Positions 28,810 to 42,474 of a stretch of DNA of 64,000 nt are shown here, in pieces. The position numbers were made by a program, and so were the translations under genes. Each line of letters opens with the position of its first letter. Within the stretch, counting starts at the first letter, position 1. Below the pieces are notes generated by a model that saw nothing but the letters and a program-made list of their open reading frames with translations, ran no database searches and was not told where the DNA came from. Source of the DNA: Podarcis raffonei (lineage: Eukaryota; Chordata; Lepidosauria; Squamata; Lacertidae); contig NC_070603.1 of the NCBI RefSeq assembly GCF_027172205.1, forward strand, positions 41,922,501 to 41,986,500, written 5' to 3'.

Positions 28810-31800
28810 TCTAGAAATGTGCTCTAAAAATCCTGTTTTGCAATAAGCTTGAAGCACTGGGCTCTGGAGCAGATCCAGCTCAGCTTGGATTGTTGCACCA
28901 TCTCTCCCTCCCCCTCTGCAGAGTGCTAGATTCGGCCTGGAAACCATGAAATATTGGTTGCTGACGTAAACCTTATTTGTTTCCAAATAAACCTGTCTGC
29001 CCAAACCAACTACATCTGTGTCTTCTGGTGCCCACGAAGTATGCTACACTGTGCCAATTTCTGTCAGCTTCCTTGCTGTGTTATAAGGACAAAAGTCTTG
29101 ATTTGTGAGAGGGGGTGGAAAGGATGTGGCAGTATGAAGAATATCACAAGAGCCAGGAACATACTTCGTTTTAATGGCTGGTCTGCAAATGCCCCATTAG
29201 AATGTAAGCCCTCCTTTCCACTTGGTGCTCTAGCTTTTCAGGGTATGATCAACTAAATGATATGAACAAACTGAGCGTGTCATCATTTCACTGAAACCCT
29301 GTAGCATCATTTAGCTGTCTTGTTAAATGGAATGTGAAGATTTTTTCCCCTGACTCACACGTCTCCCCCAAATCCAACCCAGTGCATAGATGGGATTGAG
29401 TCCGCACAACTCTTTCTCATCCACCTGGCATGCCGTTCTCACCTCAGCCACCCCTACAGGTAAATGCAGGGATGGAATGTCCAAATGCTGCCCACAATGT
29501 ACAGTGTAGGTGGAAATTGCATGGCTGATGTTCTGCTTTGAAAATCAAATGTGGCTTCCACCTACGTTCCACCGATGCACTGAATTGTATGTGCACAGGT
29601 GATGTTTGGATGCTCCATTCCTATGCGTGTATGCAGACCTGCATAGTGGATGGATAGCTCCACCCCTCCACACATTGTTTTGGATGAAGGGAAGGCACAT
29701 CATTTGATCCAGCCTAAAAGGAAATTACCTGCACAGGCCTGAGAAACAGGTAGGGTCTGAGAACTTTTTCTCACCAGCTCTGCTTCTTTGCGTTTAAGCA
29801 ATCTGATGAGAACATTTAAGATAAAGTGTGTGGGAGGAGGAATTTCAGGTGCCTAATTTCTGCATATTAAGCTACTATTAAAAGCGCAGAGCCGCTTGAA
29901 AACCTGGCAACCACAAGGACTTTGGTGGTTTTTGTACTAGCTCTGTTGGAAGCTGAAAGAAGAAAGCATTGAAAGAAAATGCTCTCAGCATCTGGGGCTT
30001 GGTGTGACTGTTCCTTGGATCTTGGCAGGCCAATCAGCCAGGATTTTATAGGGCCAGCCAAAGAGCCATCCTTCTGGGCCCCCAGGGCTGGTCCACCCAT
30101 GAGGCAACTGTCTCAAGTGGCAGTACCAACAGGGGCAGCAGATGTGGCCTCCAAGGAACACATTGCCTGCTGCTACCTTTGCAGTTGTAGAGAGCTCCTT
30201 GGAGGACCTGTCTTCTCCTTGGCAGCCCCCCCTCCTGAATGCCACCTCTACAACAGCCTCTTGGCAAATTGGGAGGTGCTGCTGGTCTCCTCCTGCCTTT
30301 GTTGCCAATGTAGGTATTTATTTCCCCCTTGTTCCTGTTGTCAATCTTCACTCACCCTTTCTTCTCTGGGGGGATGCCATTTTGTGATTCACAACAGGTG
30401 CCAAAATGTATTGGGCCAGCCATGTAGCCTCTTGCCACAACAGAAGGCTGTAAATCCAGCAGGAAAAAAAGTGGGTGGGTGTTAGGGTTTTCATCCCATT
30501 ATTTCCACTTTTGTGGGGGTGGTCATCCTGTTCCTTTAAGGACAGAGGACTGACAGAGATGGGCTAAAGACACTCTGGAACCTGAGGTCGGCAGCTGAAA
30601 AGGTGTTCCCATATCATGATCAAAATACAATGATCAATTAAATAATGGATAGTTAGCTGCTCTTTCGTTGTATCCCAAAGTCTGCTGCTGCCTCACCTTG
30701 TGTAAAAGTAGTACTGTCTCTGTGTGTCCTGAGTAGGAGTGCCTGATCACAACATGTGAACAACTTCTCCTGTTGATGAAGCAGAACCACCTTTTCCCAC
30801 CCCCATCCCAATATTTTGTCCACCTTATGATGCTATCAAAGCCTACCTTAAGGCAGGCAGCCCACCAAGAAAATTCCAGGGTATCTGTTCCTTTAAATCT
30901 GCTACTTTAAAATAAAATAAAATAAACCATCAGTATTTATATGAAAATGGAATAACTCAGCCTTTCGGTGTAAGCTTTTTGTAAAATGACTGATAATTCT
31001 AGTAGGACTATCTTGCCAATTCTTCCACTATTCTGGCTGGGCCATCCTTCAGCATCCCTCTCAAAGCAGAGGAGTGTAAAGTTGAGGATTCTTAAAGGTG
31101 AAGACGTGCTGATGGAGAAAAATGACACATGAAGGGCTCCTCAGCTAACCACAGTCTTTTCATCTGCATCTCTCTCCTTAATGCTATAGAGCAGAGTGGC
31201 ATAGTGGTCGACAGGACCTGGGAGAAATGGATAGAAGCCACAGCTGCCACATTCCCTGATTCAGCAGTGAATTTAGAAGTACGTGGGAAATATCCAGGTG
31301 GCAATCGGATGGAGTATTGAGCATTTCTGGACACCGAAATTGTTTTCTAGCTCCTTTCTTATACAACAGTGTTGGGGGACAACTCAGGTCTGTCTTTATA
31401 TTAAACCAGAAGCTGTGGCCTTATTTTAAATAAAATAAAAGCACTCTGAACCTGCTCAGAGAGCTCTGTAGTCTACACCCACTTTTGAAAACAGGAGCTG
31501 CTTCTTACCAAAAGGGAAAGCCCCTTAACACTTGCTTGGAGGCACTGTGTGTTTAGATGGCAGGGTGGGGAGGGGAGGGGGAGGGCATGCTTTGCTTCCC
31601 TCTAGGGACTTTAGAAGTGGGACTTTGGGGGCTGGCCCCATATTTACATTCCACTTTGTCTGGAGCTGCAATCTGGCCCCTTTCATCTTATATTAAATCA
31701 CTCAAAAGAATCTGCCGTGAGGAGCTACTAAGGGGCCAGGAAAGCTGCTCTCTCTGTAAAATGTGATAAAAATCTTCCTTTATCTGATTTCAAGGAGAAG

Positions 31801-31877
31801 CCAGTCACAATATTTACACAAGCCTTATGTAGCGCCATTGGTCCCTATAGCCACAACTCTCTGAAGCAGAGGCTGCA

Positions 31878-31878
<1 letters not shown>
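28810..31878. other. Intergenic tract, nothing recognised
   Basis: Includes an open frame of 168 codons (29979-30485, plus) with overlapping frames on the minus strand. Composition is Cys/Leu/Pro-rich with no recognisable domain and no splice context, so it is not called as a gene. Confidence 0.35.

Positions 31879-31910
<32 letters not shown>
31879..31910. repeat. (CA)n microsatellite
   Basis: Sixteen CA units followed by a C-rich stretch. Confidence 0.95.
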
Positions 31911-31913
<3 letters not shown>

Positions 31914-33085
31914 CTCCCCACCCTCCCAGCTTCTAGCACTCACTGGCTGAAATTACTCACATTCCTGGGTTTACTACTTCACTTTCCCACCCAGAGATGC
32001 TGGCTGCAGCAAATCATGTTTCTTAGACTGTGGAGAGATCCTGTCAGTACTTGGAACACTTGGGCCTTGAGCACTTGGTTGTCTGTCTCCATAGAATGAA
32101 AGCAAGATGTATTGTACTTGTACAGACGTTCAGCCTTTAGCAGCAGCCAACTCTGTGTGGGGTTCCTATTGCCTCATCCTCTGTCCTGCAGCAAAAGCAC
32201 AACAACACCGACAACTTAACGTGGGTGAGAGGAGCCTTGCTGCAGTGGAATTTGCCACACTGACAGGCCAAGGAAGCCCACCTAGCCCTTACGAAACAAA
32301 GGAACAAACCATACAGTGGAGGGGGAGATGGAAATGCACTGTAACTGAGAGGCATTTGCACCTGAAATCCTGGAGTACCATTCACTTCAGTGAAGACCAT
32401 ACTGAGCTAGATGGTCTGATTCAGCGGAAGACAGCGTCCAAAGAGAGAGACAATGTTTTCTTCTTATACCATGCTGACATGTTCCTTGCCACCTCCTCCT
32501 TTTTCTCTTTTATAAAGTGCAACATGGAGACTTCATATAGTTGAGCCAAGAATTCTCCATCCCCCTTAATTAAAAGCAAAATGAACTTTAAATGGTAAAA
32601 CATGGTGAGCAGAGTTTTGTTTCACCGGTCATTAAGTATAGTTAGAACCACTGTCTAATAGTTGCTTGGGACATCTGCACACTCATGTTACACACAGGAG
32701 CCCAATAACAATGGTGCCACCACTGTCTGGGGTGAACCAGATCCCACCAGTGCAGATTCAACCAGATTCCATCTAGCTGTGATGTGCGTGCTGAAGCATG
32801 ACAGGAGGCAAAGAGTCTGAGCCTCCTGGCCCACATTGCAAATACCAAACTCCATGGGGAGGCTAGTGCAACCTTTGTTGTGTCTGCCCTCACACACATG
32901 TAATTCCCACCTTACACATATGAGCCTGAGGTTGCACAGTGCATCATTTGCTTAATTCTCAAATCCAAGGTCAACCGTTCTCACCAGATGTTATGAACTT
33001 GCCCTTGATAATGATGTATTCAAACTCTGCACTATGTCCTTGTAGCAAATCTATAGGGCAAAGTGAGAATCATCATTATCTATAT
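31911..33085. other. Intergenic tract with one SINE fragment
   Basis: At about 32365-32425, CCTGGAGTACCATTCACTTC then ATACTGAGCTAGATGGTCTG is the 3' end of the tRNA-derived SINE family. The rest is unassigned. Confidence 0.4.
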
Positions 33086-33208
33086 CAGCGGTACCCAACC
33101 CTGGTGCCTGGTGTTTTGGACTACAACTCCCATCAGTCCCAGACAGCATGCCCAATGGTCAGGAATGTAGTCTAACATCATCTGGAGGACACTGGGTTTG
33201 GAAAACTG
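33086..33208. repeat. hAT-type MITE fragment
   Basis: CAGCGGTACCCAACCCTGGT ... GACTACAACTCCCATCAGTC ... CATCTGGAGGACACTGGGTT is the lizard hAT MITE layout. No clear target duplication. Confidence 0.55.
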
Positions 33209-33861
33209 GTATATTCCTGGCTTCTTTTAAAAATGCCTTCTATCTTCTATCCTTTAAAAAAAGTAATATTTCATTTTCAGATTCGTGATCGTATCTCAAG
33301 CTGTTGTACATACCTCAATTTTTGGTGTTATGGTGTCTTCCATGGGAGTAAACATCTCCCTAGACCGGAGTTAATTAGAATAAAAAGATTTGCTTGAAGC
33401 CACTTCTTGGGACTGAGCCTGCTAAACAGAACATGTTAATATTTTAGTTCCCCTTCTTTCTTGTATCTTGGATTAAGCTGTTCTGCAAGGATCAAACTTT
33501 AAGCAAATTTGTTGGTTTATCTATTGGCACCCCTCTGGTCCCTGGGGCTTTCCTGATAAAGTTTTCCATGGAAGCTGTCCGGGAACCTGCCTGGGGTGTG
33601 TTCAGTTTTCAGACATGTTCAGCCTATCATTTCTGGGAAATATGTATTCACATGTCCTGATTGGGCAGCCTGACATTGCCAGCTTGCCAGGAGGCAGAGC
33701 TGGGCTTCTGCTTTGCATGTCTGCAATGAGAATGCATCTTTAAATTATCCATGAGAATCACATAAAAATAAACACCTGCCTTATTTAGTCCTCTCTGGCT
33801 AAGTATTTTGCTGTGATTTTTAATTATACAATTGTTTGTTTTCAGTTGCATATTCTGATTC

Positions 33862-33984
33862 CAGGGATGGGGAAACCTGCGGTCTTCCAAATGTGGCTGG
33901 ACTTCAACTCCCAACAGTCCTAGACACATAGCCAATGATGGGGGTTTTAGCTCAGCACCTGGAGTGCCACAAGTTTCCTATCTC
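33862..33984. repeat. hAT-type MITE fragment
   Basis: CAGGGATGGGGAAACCTGCG at the left and AAGTTTCCTATCTCTA at the right are imperfect inverted ends; CTTCAACTCCCAACAGTCCT lies inside. Diverged. Confidence 0.55.
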
Positions 33985-36900
33985 TATTCTAAATAAATAT
34001 TTCCAAGGAATATAAGCTCCTGATATCTGCTCTGGTTCTAAATCAAGGCTATTATGCATGTTACGCTATTGCTGTAGTCAAGCTACTAAAAAAGTGTTGC
34101 AGCCTTTGAATGAACAATGCAGACAGAGACTGGGAAGCCAAGAGGTTTAGGGCTCAGTCCTGATGGTACAGAAGCAGTCCAGGGTACATAATCTTGACTG
34201 ATAGCCTTAATGGTAAGTAATACTGTAGCTGGTGACAGTTTCCAATTTGTAGTATATGTGGGTTTAGTAATAATGCTAACACTGAAGAGACTAACACCTT
34301 TCCAAATCTGACTTAACAAGAGATCTATGAGGGTGCTGACTGAGAAGAAGAGCAAGAACTTTCCATGAGGCTTCAAGTTGTGTCACATTAGACCATGTTG
34401 GTTCTCAGCTCCTCCAGAAATCTGGGAATTCGGTGGCTCCAGCAGCAATCAGAATCATCTTACAACCCGATCCAAGCACGAAGCTCATGGGCATGTGCAC
34501 ATATATGCCACCTAAGGCTCAATCGCTGGGTTTCCCACAAGGCTGAACTTGTCCACCTTGAAGTCAAGCATTGCATTTCAGAAGGCCTGGTATTCCTGCC
34601 TGCAATATTAGCAGGCAAAATGCATGAGAGGTAGACATCATCTAACAGTGTAACACAGCTCCAAGCAGAAAGACAACAATGGTCCTCCACTGGTCCCAAG
34701 AGAAGTTGGAGAAGAGACTCTTGAGGAATGCAGAGTATATACTTGGGCTTGAGGACAGAACATGTCTATAAAGCCATGTCACTCATAGCCTTCTGGGTCC
34801 ATTTAAAAACACACACACATACACCCAAATTCACAATTCCAATGGATATATAGTTGACATACTTCCTGACACCCAAATCTACTATTCTTGGGTCCTACAG
34901 CATTTTTTAATCATGAGCAGACCTGACCCCCTTCTAGTCAACCAATTGTCTAGGTCAGTTCTTTGTGTGCTTGAGCAAATGTCAGCTGAGACAGAATGGA
35001 AACGCAGATTATTTATATTTCTGAATGCACAGCCTATGTACATTGTGTACTCAGCTATAGGGAAGGGAGGTGGGGTTCAGCATTGCACAAGCCTTTTCAG
35101 CTCAATGGGGACAGGCTGAAGGCTTGGGTCTTCGAGGCCCCAGGGAAGCTCTGGCATAGGAACCAGAGTCCCTTCATTAATCCCTGACTTCTCTGGCTGA
35201 GCTAGTAGTAAGCGATCCTGAATAACAGGAAACTCCCTTGACAAACACCCTGTCTACTTCTGCATTATTCTGCCTATTATAGGTGCCTCATAAGAAACAC
35301 TATTTTGACTTGCCACAACAAACCGAGAAAAAGAATGCACATCTGGACACAATCAAAGCCGAAGCATCTGGCTGACCTGGCGAGAACAAAGGGAACAATA
35401 TTTCTCTATCACTCTCTGTTCTCTGCAGTAGGAGCAGGGCTGCGATCAGCCATAGCACAAAGGGATAAATGAATCACAATCGGTGGGCAGGCAGGAGCCT
35501 AAATACGGAGAGAAAACTGGAAAACCCCCCTCCCAACTTCCCTCATGCTGGTTGGTTTATTTTAGTCAGGGCAGAGATAAGGAGAAGCTGCTTCCATATG
35601 TGACATTACCAAGCACTGAAAAGTGAGGCCATGGCAAGACAAGGTCTGATGTGACATAAACCTCACAAGACTAGGTGCAGAATACATCCATCACCCAATG
35701 GTTTGAAAGTTGTAGGGCAGATCCCAGCAAAAATCAGGGGAGAAGCTTTTGTTTAAGACTGACCAAGTATAAGCAGCAGGTTCAAGACCTTTCACCAGTC
35801 TACTGTCAAGGAGAAATGAGTAATGCTTGCCCAAAGTACCTAAGGTTGTGTTCACACTCCTGTTTGCTGTGCACTCAATGCATTTTCCGTGCTGGATTTT
35901 TAATCCATATTCACACCACCCAATGCAAAATTCATATGTATCCTGTATAGTACTTGATACTAGTTTGATGACTTGCTTCTCAAGCCAGCTTCACACTGAC
36001 TGGAGTCCTTAAGTTGGTCCTCCTTGCATGTACACAACTGAAAACAACTGAAGCCATGTTGATGTGAAGAGCTGTGAAATGCACCAAAACAACATCACTG
36101 CAGTCTAAGATGGAAATGTGAGCACACCCAAAAACGCTAAGTTTACCATCCCACTCTATTCTAAAGAGGGACATTACTTACTCATGAAACCTCTTTGGAA
36201 ATGAAGCTGGGCCACATTTAAGGATCATTCATGCCCGCCTGTTGCACAGGGCTGTTGAGTTGTTGATGATAACCACATCCTTCATCTCTAAGATTCTGCT
36301 AAGATCTAGCTCCCATTGCCAGTCTATCTTGAAGGTGGATGTGAAGGTTTGTAGTTGACATCAGCTGGCAGAGACATAACAGGGATATTACTGGAGCGCA
36401 CATATACTGTACACAAAACAAACATTTCTAAGTGTAATTTGTTTCTTATGAATTCCAAAATGTATTTTTTCTCAAGATATGCATTTCAGTTCCTCTTTTG
36501 AGCTGGAATCTGCATTGCAGAATTTGGAGCACTCTAAAATCTGAAGGACAGCTGCATTCCAATATGTTTGTTAGTCCAATAGATGTAGATTTGATGAGCG
36601 GACTCTGCAAATCATGAATTCTTCAAGCAGCCATATTTGAGCATCTCTTTCCCTTCCAAATAAAAGATTCCAAGAAGCAGGGGGACAGAAAAAGAATTGA
36701 ATCTGGAATAATATCAAAGCCAAAAGAGCACCTCCAGTGATGTATGTGGTTTGTGGGGTGAGATCCTCCCCTTCGACCAGCACCACACTCAAAACGTTGA
36801 GGGTTTCTTTGTTTTAAAAACTGTGTTAGGATGAGAGATCAGGTATCTGGCAAAATGAGTCCATATACACTACCTAACAGCAAGCCTTCAGGAAAGCCAT

Positions 36901-36990
36901 GAATTTGGGATACAGAATGCTACATATCTCCAAGCTACCAGAGCAAGGACAGAGTATATGGTCTTAGGCTGCTGTTCACAGTCCTTGTGC
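33985..36990. other. Gene-free tract; 35220-35640 possible conserved element
   Basis: No exon is supported. 35220-35640 is repeat-free and contains SOX-like AACAAAG/AACAAT words (about 35385-35400) and evenly mixed composition. It is a weak candidate for conserved non-coding DNA. Confidence 0.25.
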
Positions 36991-37002
36991 AATTAGAGTG
37001 GT

Positions 37003-37330
37003 AAGGTCCAGTCGTGGCCGACTCTGGGGTTGCGGTGCTCATCTCGCTTTATTGGCCGAGGGAGCCGGCGTACAGCTTCCGGGTCATGTGGCCAGCATGA
37101 CTAAGCCGCTTCTGGTGAACCAGAGCAGCGAAAGAAACCCTGTTTACCTTCCCACCAGAGCGGTACCTATTTATCTACTTGCACTTTGACATGCTTTTGA
37201 ACTGCTAGGTTGGCAGGAGCAGGGACCGAGCAACAGGAGCTCACCCCGTCACAGGGATTCGAACCGCCAGCCTTCTGATCAGCAAGTCCTAGGCTCTGTG
37301 GTTTAACCCACAGCGCCACCCGTGTCCCTT
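37003..37330 (-). repeat. Sauria SINE, copy 4, with target duplication
   Basis: Minus orientation. The tRNA head is complete at the right (CACAGCGCCACCCGTGTCCC), the B-box-like GGATTCGAACC is at 37255-37265, and the tail is cut at the left, so the insertion is 3'-truncated. The 13-bp duplication AATTAGAGTGGTA flanks it (36991-37003 and 37331-37343), which implies a fairly recent insertion. Confidence 0.92.
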
Positions 37331-37344
37331 AATTAGAGTGGTAT

Positions 37345-39710
37345 GTGACTGAAAAACCATTATTTCTGGGGGAGGGGAATTAAAATGCATGCATACATTT
37401 TATGAGCATGCATTAAGTATGTTTTGTGTGCTGGTAACACTGGTGCCCATGCACTGGGATTGTCTGCGTCTTTGCTGGTGTTTGCTGGTGAGCATGTACG
37501 ATGTGAAGCAGGCTAAAGACAGGATACATACGCAATTCATTTATCTTCAGCTATAATTTTCCCACACTGCCTGACATGGCAATGTGACACCCAACAATTG
37601 TACTAGGTAAGTCAAGATCTCTCAGGCAGCAGGCAGCATTTACACCGTATAAACCAGCAGCTGTATTTGCTGGCCAAGCCCTTGGAAACTAGGAAATGCC
37701 AAGTTTAAGGCTACTAACACAAGCTGGATAAGGTTCTCCTGCTCATGGCTTGGGTTGCCTGAGCCAGGACTCAAGTGGTATCTAAGCTATGGCCTTTGGC
37801 TCAGCAGTTCCTCCATAAAGCCCAACCCCCTGTATTTTAAAAATAAGTGGCTTTAATGTGCAACAGGAGCTGGCAGAGGACAAACCATGCCACTGATCAG
37901 TTTATAGTGGACCACCTAGTACACACTGATGACAATGGGGGCTGGACTAGGTGGGTTTTGGACTGACACAACAAGGAAATTCTTGAACAGTGAAACCTCT
38001 GGATGACCTAGATCAGCCATGTCTCACTACTAAGAGATCCAAAGCATGCACACTTGCTTTGTGAACTTATAACACATTGGTGGATTCCAGTGGAGGTGCA
38101 GCAGCAGCAGCAGCGGCGGCAGATGTAAATAAACTACTCCTCTAAGAATGGAAACCTGCCTAACCTGAAGCCTCAGTTTAACCAAGAAGGATGAAGTAGG
38201 GCAGTTAAAGCCTTCTCCCTCTAATTTTCCAGTGAACTCCCGTACCATGGATAATGGGAGAAAATGGCCTTTCTTAGCCCTCACAAACCAAGCAATCTCA
38301 TCACCGTGTGCTAGGAGGGTGTTAGGATAGGATTCTCTCCTAGACACAGTGCCGCCTGTTCTGCACTGGGCCTGTGCTGTACCTGGCTCTGCAATGATTC
38401 CCTGTAAGGAGCGGGCAGTTGGCAATTTATTCTCAGTGACATGTTGGTTTCATGTGCTCACCCAGTCTGTTAACTCTTTCAATGCTTTACACTCACCCTG
38501 ATCTTGCTTTAAATCGGCGGCTTGCATTTCAGCTGGTACCTGAAGGGTTAAGCAGCTGGCTTTTTCCAAGACAGAGGAGCACAGCAGTTAATCAGGGTGG
38601 AATTTCGCTTAATTGCACGTTGACAGGAGCGCTTGATGGCAGCTGACCTTCAACAGGGGTATGAAACTGCAAATATTTATCCACATGGCAGCAGATCTGG
38701 TGCTCTCCAGCCTTGCCCCCAAAGAATCAGGGGCAGAGGCCACTGCTTCTTCAGCGCTGTCCTGACTGGCAGTGGAGAAAGGAAGTACAGGCTGCACAGA
38801 GGCTGAAGCAGCTGCAACAAGGACTCTTGAAAGGAGAAGGCTAGCAAGCAGGCAGTGGGGAAAACTCTGGAATGCCTTTGTGCAAGGGGCAATGATACTC
38901 TTTCCATGTAGCAGATTGCAGAGGGCCACTTTGCAAAAATACAGTTGTACCTGGAATAAGTGCAAACCATGGCTACCCATTGGACTGAAAAGCAGAGCAT
39001 CATCCGGACTGACCTTATTAAAGTGGTTTCATGCTGAAAAGCAATTACAGGGAATATATGACTCTCAAAGCTCTAAGTACCACCATACCACTGTGTGGGT
39101 TCAACAGGGCATTCAGGTTGTTCACATCAATACTCCAATGCAGTTGGCTTTGCAATGCTCCCATTGCTCAAGAAGGTAACGGGATGTCTTAAGAAACTTA
39201 CTGATTTGCCCAAAGCCCAAAGGCGGCAGAGCGGTATAGTCTACAAACATATGGCCAGACCTCCTTTCCTCTTTTTTACCCCAGTGATTTCACACCTCAG
39301 GCGGCATATAGCAGGGATGTGGTCACAGAATGACTTGTACTTCAGACTGCAGAGGGGGATATCCCCCCCCCCACAAAATCTTCCAGGATGTTTGGAACAA
39401 ACTGCAGTCTGGAGTAGAGCAGCCTGTTCTATCCACTCAGAACTCTACTAATTCTGCTTCGTGTGCAGACCTGTCCTTGTGCAATTTCCATTCTGTGAAG
39501 ACAGGTCTCTTCTGTGAAACTGCCAGTGCCTGATTCCAAACAGGCCTTTAGGAGATTAGTGTCTGATGCAAAAAAGACACCCAAGGAGCTGTGTTTTTTC
39601 TGGAATAAGAGACTTTTTGGCCTTTAACTTAAGCAGTACCTAGTAGCACAGTACACTTGACTTGCGTTTCAACTTCTTCTTCCATAACCTTCTGGTAGTG
39701 CTGTCACCAG
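37345..39710. other. Gene-free tract; 38330-38700 possible conserved element
   Basis: A short GCA/GCG triplet run lies at 38098-38121. 38330-38700 is repeat-free with words such as TTAATTGCACGTTGACAG and TTTCAGCTGGTACCTG, resembling conserved non-coding DNA. No exon is supported. Confidence 0.25.
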
Positions 39711-39714
39711 AAAC

Positions 39715-39990
39715 TGTCTGGTTGATGAGCTATGACAGGGCCTTTTCAGCGGCACTTCCCCATTTGTGGAATGTTCCCCATCTCTCTCATTCTTGACTTT
39801 CATGGGATATTTAAACACATTCCTCTTTAACCAGGCATTTGATGTCTCAAAGACACTGTTCCTGGCGACTGTGAAATAAGTGTTTTTACGACTTTTTTTT
39901 GGCAATGCTTTATTATAGTTGCATTTGCCACTCTGGGGTCTTTGGGGGGGGGAGAGCAGGATATAAACTGAAAAAAATAATAATAAACCT
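39715..39990 (+). repeat. CR1-type LINE 3' end
   Basis: CAGGGCCTTTTCAGCGGCAC then TTGTGGAATGTTCCCC (the LWNVP-like C-terminal codons), CATTCCTCTTTAACCAGGCA, and a terminal GATATAAACTGAAAAAAATA with an ATA-repeat tail. Confidence 0.7.
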
Positions 39991-40133
39991 CAACAAGGAT
40001 CAGTGGGTCTTCAGAGCCTTCATTAGTAGCCTCTTTTCATAGAAAACAACTTTTCCAAATGTTCCCCATCCCCACCAAAAAACAAACAAACCCCTCTCCC
40101 TGCTCATCCAGCTGCTGAGAGGAGACTTTGAGA

Positions 40134-40398
40134 CAGGAGTGGGCAACTTGAGACCCTAAGGCCACATGCAGATAACTTTTTAAATTACACCCAGCCCTGC
40201 AAGTGACTTGTTCAGACTTCTGACAAGAACATTCTGTCTCTTCCCAAGCCAGAATCCTACTTGAGGTGGGGGAGAAAGAGGGTATCCAACCTACTTTTGG
40301 CTCTGGCCCTTCCCACTGTTGACATGCCACTGGCTCCCCCCTCCCCAATTACTCCTGAGGGAATGAGGCTCTTGACAACAAAAAGGTTCCCCACCCTG
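40134..40398. mobile_element. hAT-type element remnant
   Basis: 265 bp, CAGGAGTGGGCAACTTGAG to AAAGGTTCCCCACCCTG, imperfect inverted ends. The flanking 8-mers CTTTGAGA and CTTTAAGC match at 6 of 8. Old and non-coding. Confidence 0.55.
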
Positions 40399-40617
40399 CT
40401 TTAAGCAAAAACTTCTGAGAGAAAAGTCTGTTTGAGAAAAGCTTGACAAGACCTTGAGGGGTGGGTAAGAGCTGATGCATTTCAGGCTTCGACAACTGGA
40501 AGGGAATGAGCCAGACCTTCCCTCCTAGTTGCCTCAAGTTATATATTTGGCAAGGTGTTTTGTTCACAACTCTCCCTCCTGTTACAGGATTACTCGACTA
40601 CTGAGCACAGAAGTTGC

Positions 40618-40661
40618 TGCCCCATATCCCCAAACCTGTTGCCCCATATCCCCAAACTTGT
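40618..40661 (+). repeat. 22-bp tandem duplication
   Basis: Two units beginning TGCCCCATATCCCCAAAC that differ at one base. Confidence 0.8.
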
Positions 40662-41314
40662 TTCAGTCCCACATGCATCCTGCTGTAGCTTAACTGCTGT
40701 CAGAGCTTAGCTGTGCATTTCTAGCAGACGAGGTTTGGGCCCCGGCCAGGCGTTGTCTTAAATGTTACCAGAAAGGGGCTGGCGGGGATTCAGCCGTAAT
40801 TCATTGCAGATCCCATATACGTTCAAGCTAGGGATGGCAAGCAGCCTCCTTGGGACCCTAACAGAGAATTTAAATTAAAAATAACAAATCCGGAGAAGCA
40901 AAATTCTTGACATGTATGTGGATATTAAAAAATGCCACTCATTTCTCCTAATGCAGACCAATAGCCACTGTCTTCAGCTCACAGACCGCAAGGATACTCA
41001 TGATGCTTAGGAAGTGCAGGCACAACCAGGAGGCCATTTTACTGCCGCTGATGGTCACCTGGCACATCACATGCTTCAGTGAGTTTCACACATTGAGGGG
41101 GGGAAACCCTTTGGCTCCAGATCAGCCTTTCTATCCCAATAATAGTGGGTAAGACACTAAGGAAAAGATCACTGGTGTACTTATCACAGACACAGCTTAG
41201 AATTGCTATGGTGTTCCTGGCACTGAGTTGCTTTGTCTTCTCACTCACTTGATGTGCTTTCTTTTCCTTAACTCTTGAGGCAGCTCAACTAAGAAATCCG
41301 AGGGCTGCACATTA

Positions 41315-41532
41315 CAGTGGTACCTCGGGTTACATACGCTTCAGGTTACAGACTCTGCTAACCCAGAAATATTACCTCGGGTTAAGAACTTTGCTTTAGG
41401 ATGAGAAAAGAAATCGTGCAGCAGTGGCAGCAGGAGGCCCCATTAGCTAAAGTGGTGCTTCAGGTTAAGAACAGTTTCAGGTTAAGAACAGACCTCCAGA
41501 ACGAATTAAGTTCTTAACCCGAGGTACCACTG
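41315..41532 (-). mobile_element. Tigger-like MITE, copy 3
   Basis: 218 bp, inverted ends CAGTGGTACCTCGGGTTAC / AACCCGAGGTACCACTG, flanked by TA on both sides. It is the same family as 20829, opposite orientation. Confidence 0.85.
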
Positions 41533-42239
41533 TACTTCTAAAGACAGGAACCTCTCTTGCCAAGTACTATGGGGTCCTCAGGAATGTACTTAGCCCAGGT
41601 CCATCCATAAGTCTATTTACAATGAAAGTGCTACCATGATTCAGGCATTGGGGTGTTTGATCATACCTGTTTCTTAATGCTAGGAATCTTAGAATGTTAA
41701 GACTGGATGATGACAAAACCATTAAGTTCACGCTCCTCTTTTGTGACAAGGCTATTCACCCTGGTCACATATTTTCATCTGGAGGTCACCTCACTCTGGT
41801 CTCTGCTCTAACACAATAGAATGCCGACTGCTAAAATCTTGGCATCCTAAGGTTCCTTCAAACCACTGGAGGCATGCATCTAATCTAAGAACTATGGCTT
41901 CATAGTCAAGCCTCTAATAGTTCAGTGTGGAAAAAGTGGCTGAGGCCCAAAAATTTTGATGGCAAGTCCTGCAATCTGACCATTTCTTTAGTTTGGCCTG
42001 GAACCAACTACTCCTCTTCTCCAGCTCTAATCCATTATGAACCCAATGTTAGCTGCTGAAATCTAAATATTGGCTGGCTAATTAAACGAATGTGTGATCC
42101 AATCAATAATTAAACTTAGTTCAATTGTTGCTGTCAGCTCACATTTCAAATGGACAAATCGAAGACTCTCCAAGTTCCATCAGCTGGGATGGATTTGGTC
42201 TCAATGAAGGTACTGGTGGCATCAGAGGCTATGTACACG

Positions 42240-42420
42240 ATGCAATTTTAAGGCACATTTGAAATATTTGAGGCACATTTTTCTCCTCAAAAAATTCCAG
42301 GCACTTTTAGTTTACTCCTCAAAGAGTTGAAATTCTCAACTCTTAACAAATTACAGTGCCCAGAATTCTTTGAAGGGGAGGATGTACTTTGAATATGCCT
42401 TACAAGTGTAGTGTGTATGC
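42240..42420. repeat. Unclassified interspersed repeat, third copy
   Basis: ATTACAGTGCCCAGAATTCT and GGGAGGATGTACTTTGAATA recall the repeat at 7560. Diverged. Confidence 0.35.
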
Positions 42421-42474
42421 AGCCTCAGCTCCTTAAGTCATTGAGATTAGGTAATGACATTGAATTTTTAAGAG

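Noticed and set aside
29979-30485. 168-codon open frame in the intergenic region
   Set aside because: Four overlapping frames on both strands cover the same DNA, with no domain, no splice context and no recognisable homologue.
31879-31910. Regularly spaced repeats suggesting an array
   Set aside because: Simple CA microsatellite. No direct-repeat-and-spacer array exists anywhere in the window.
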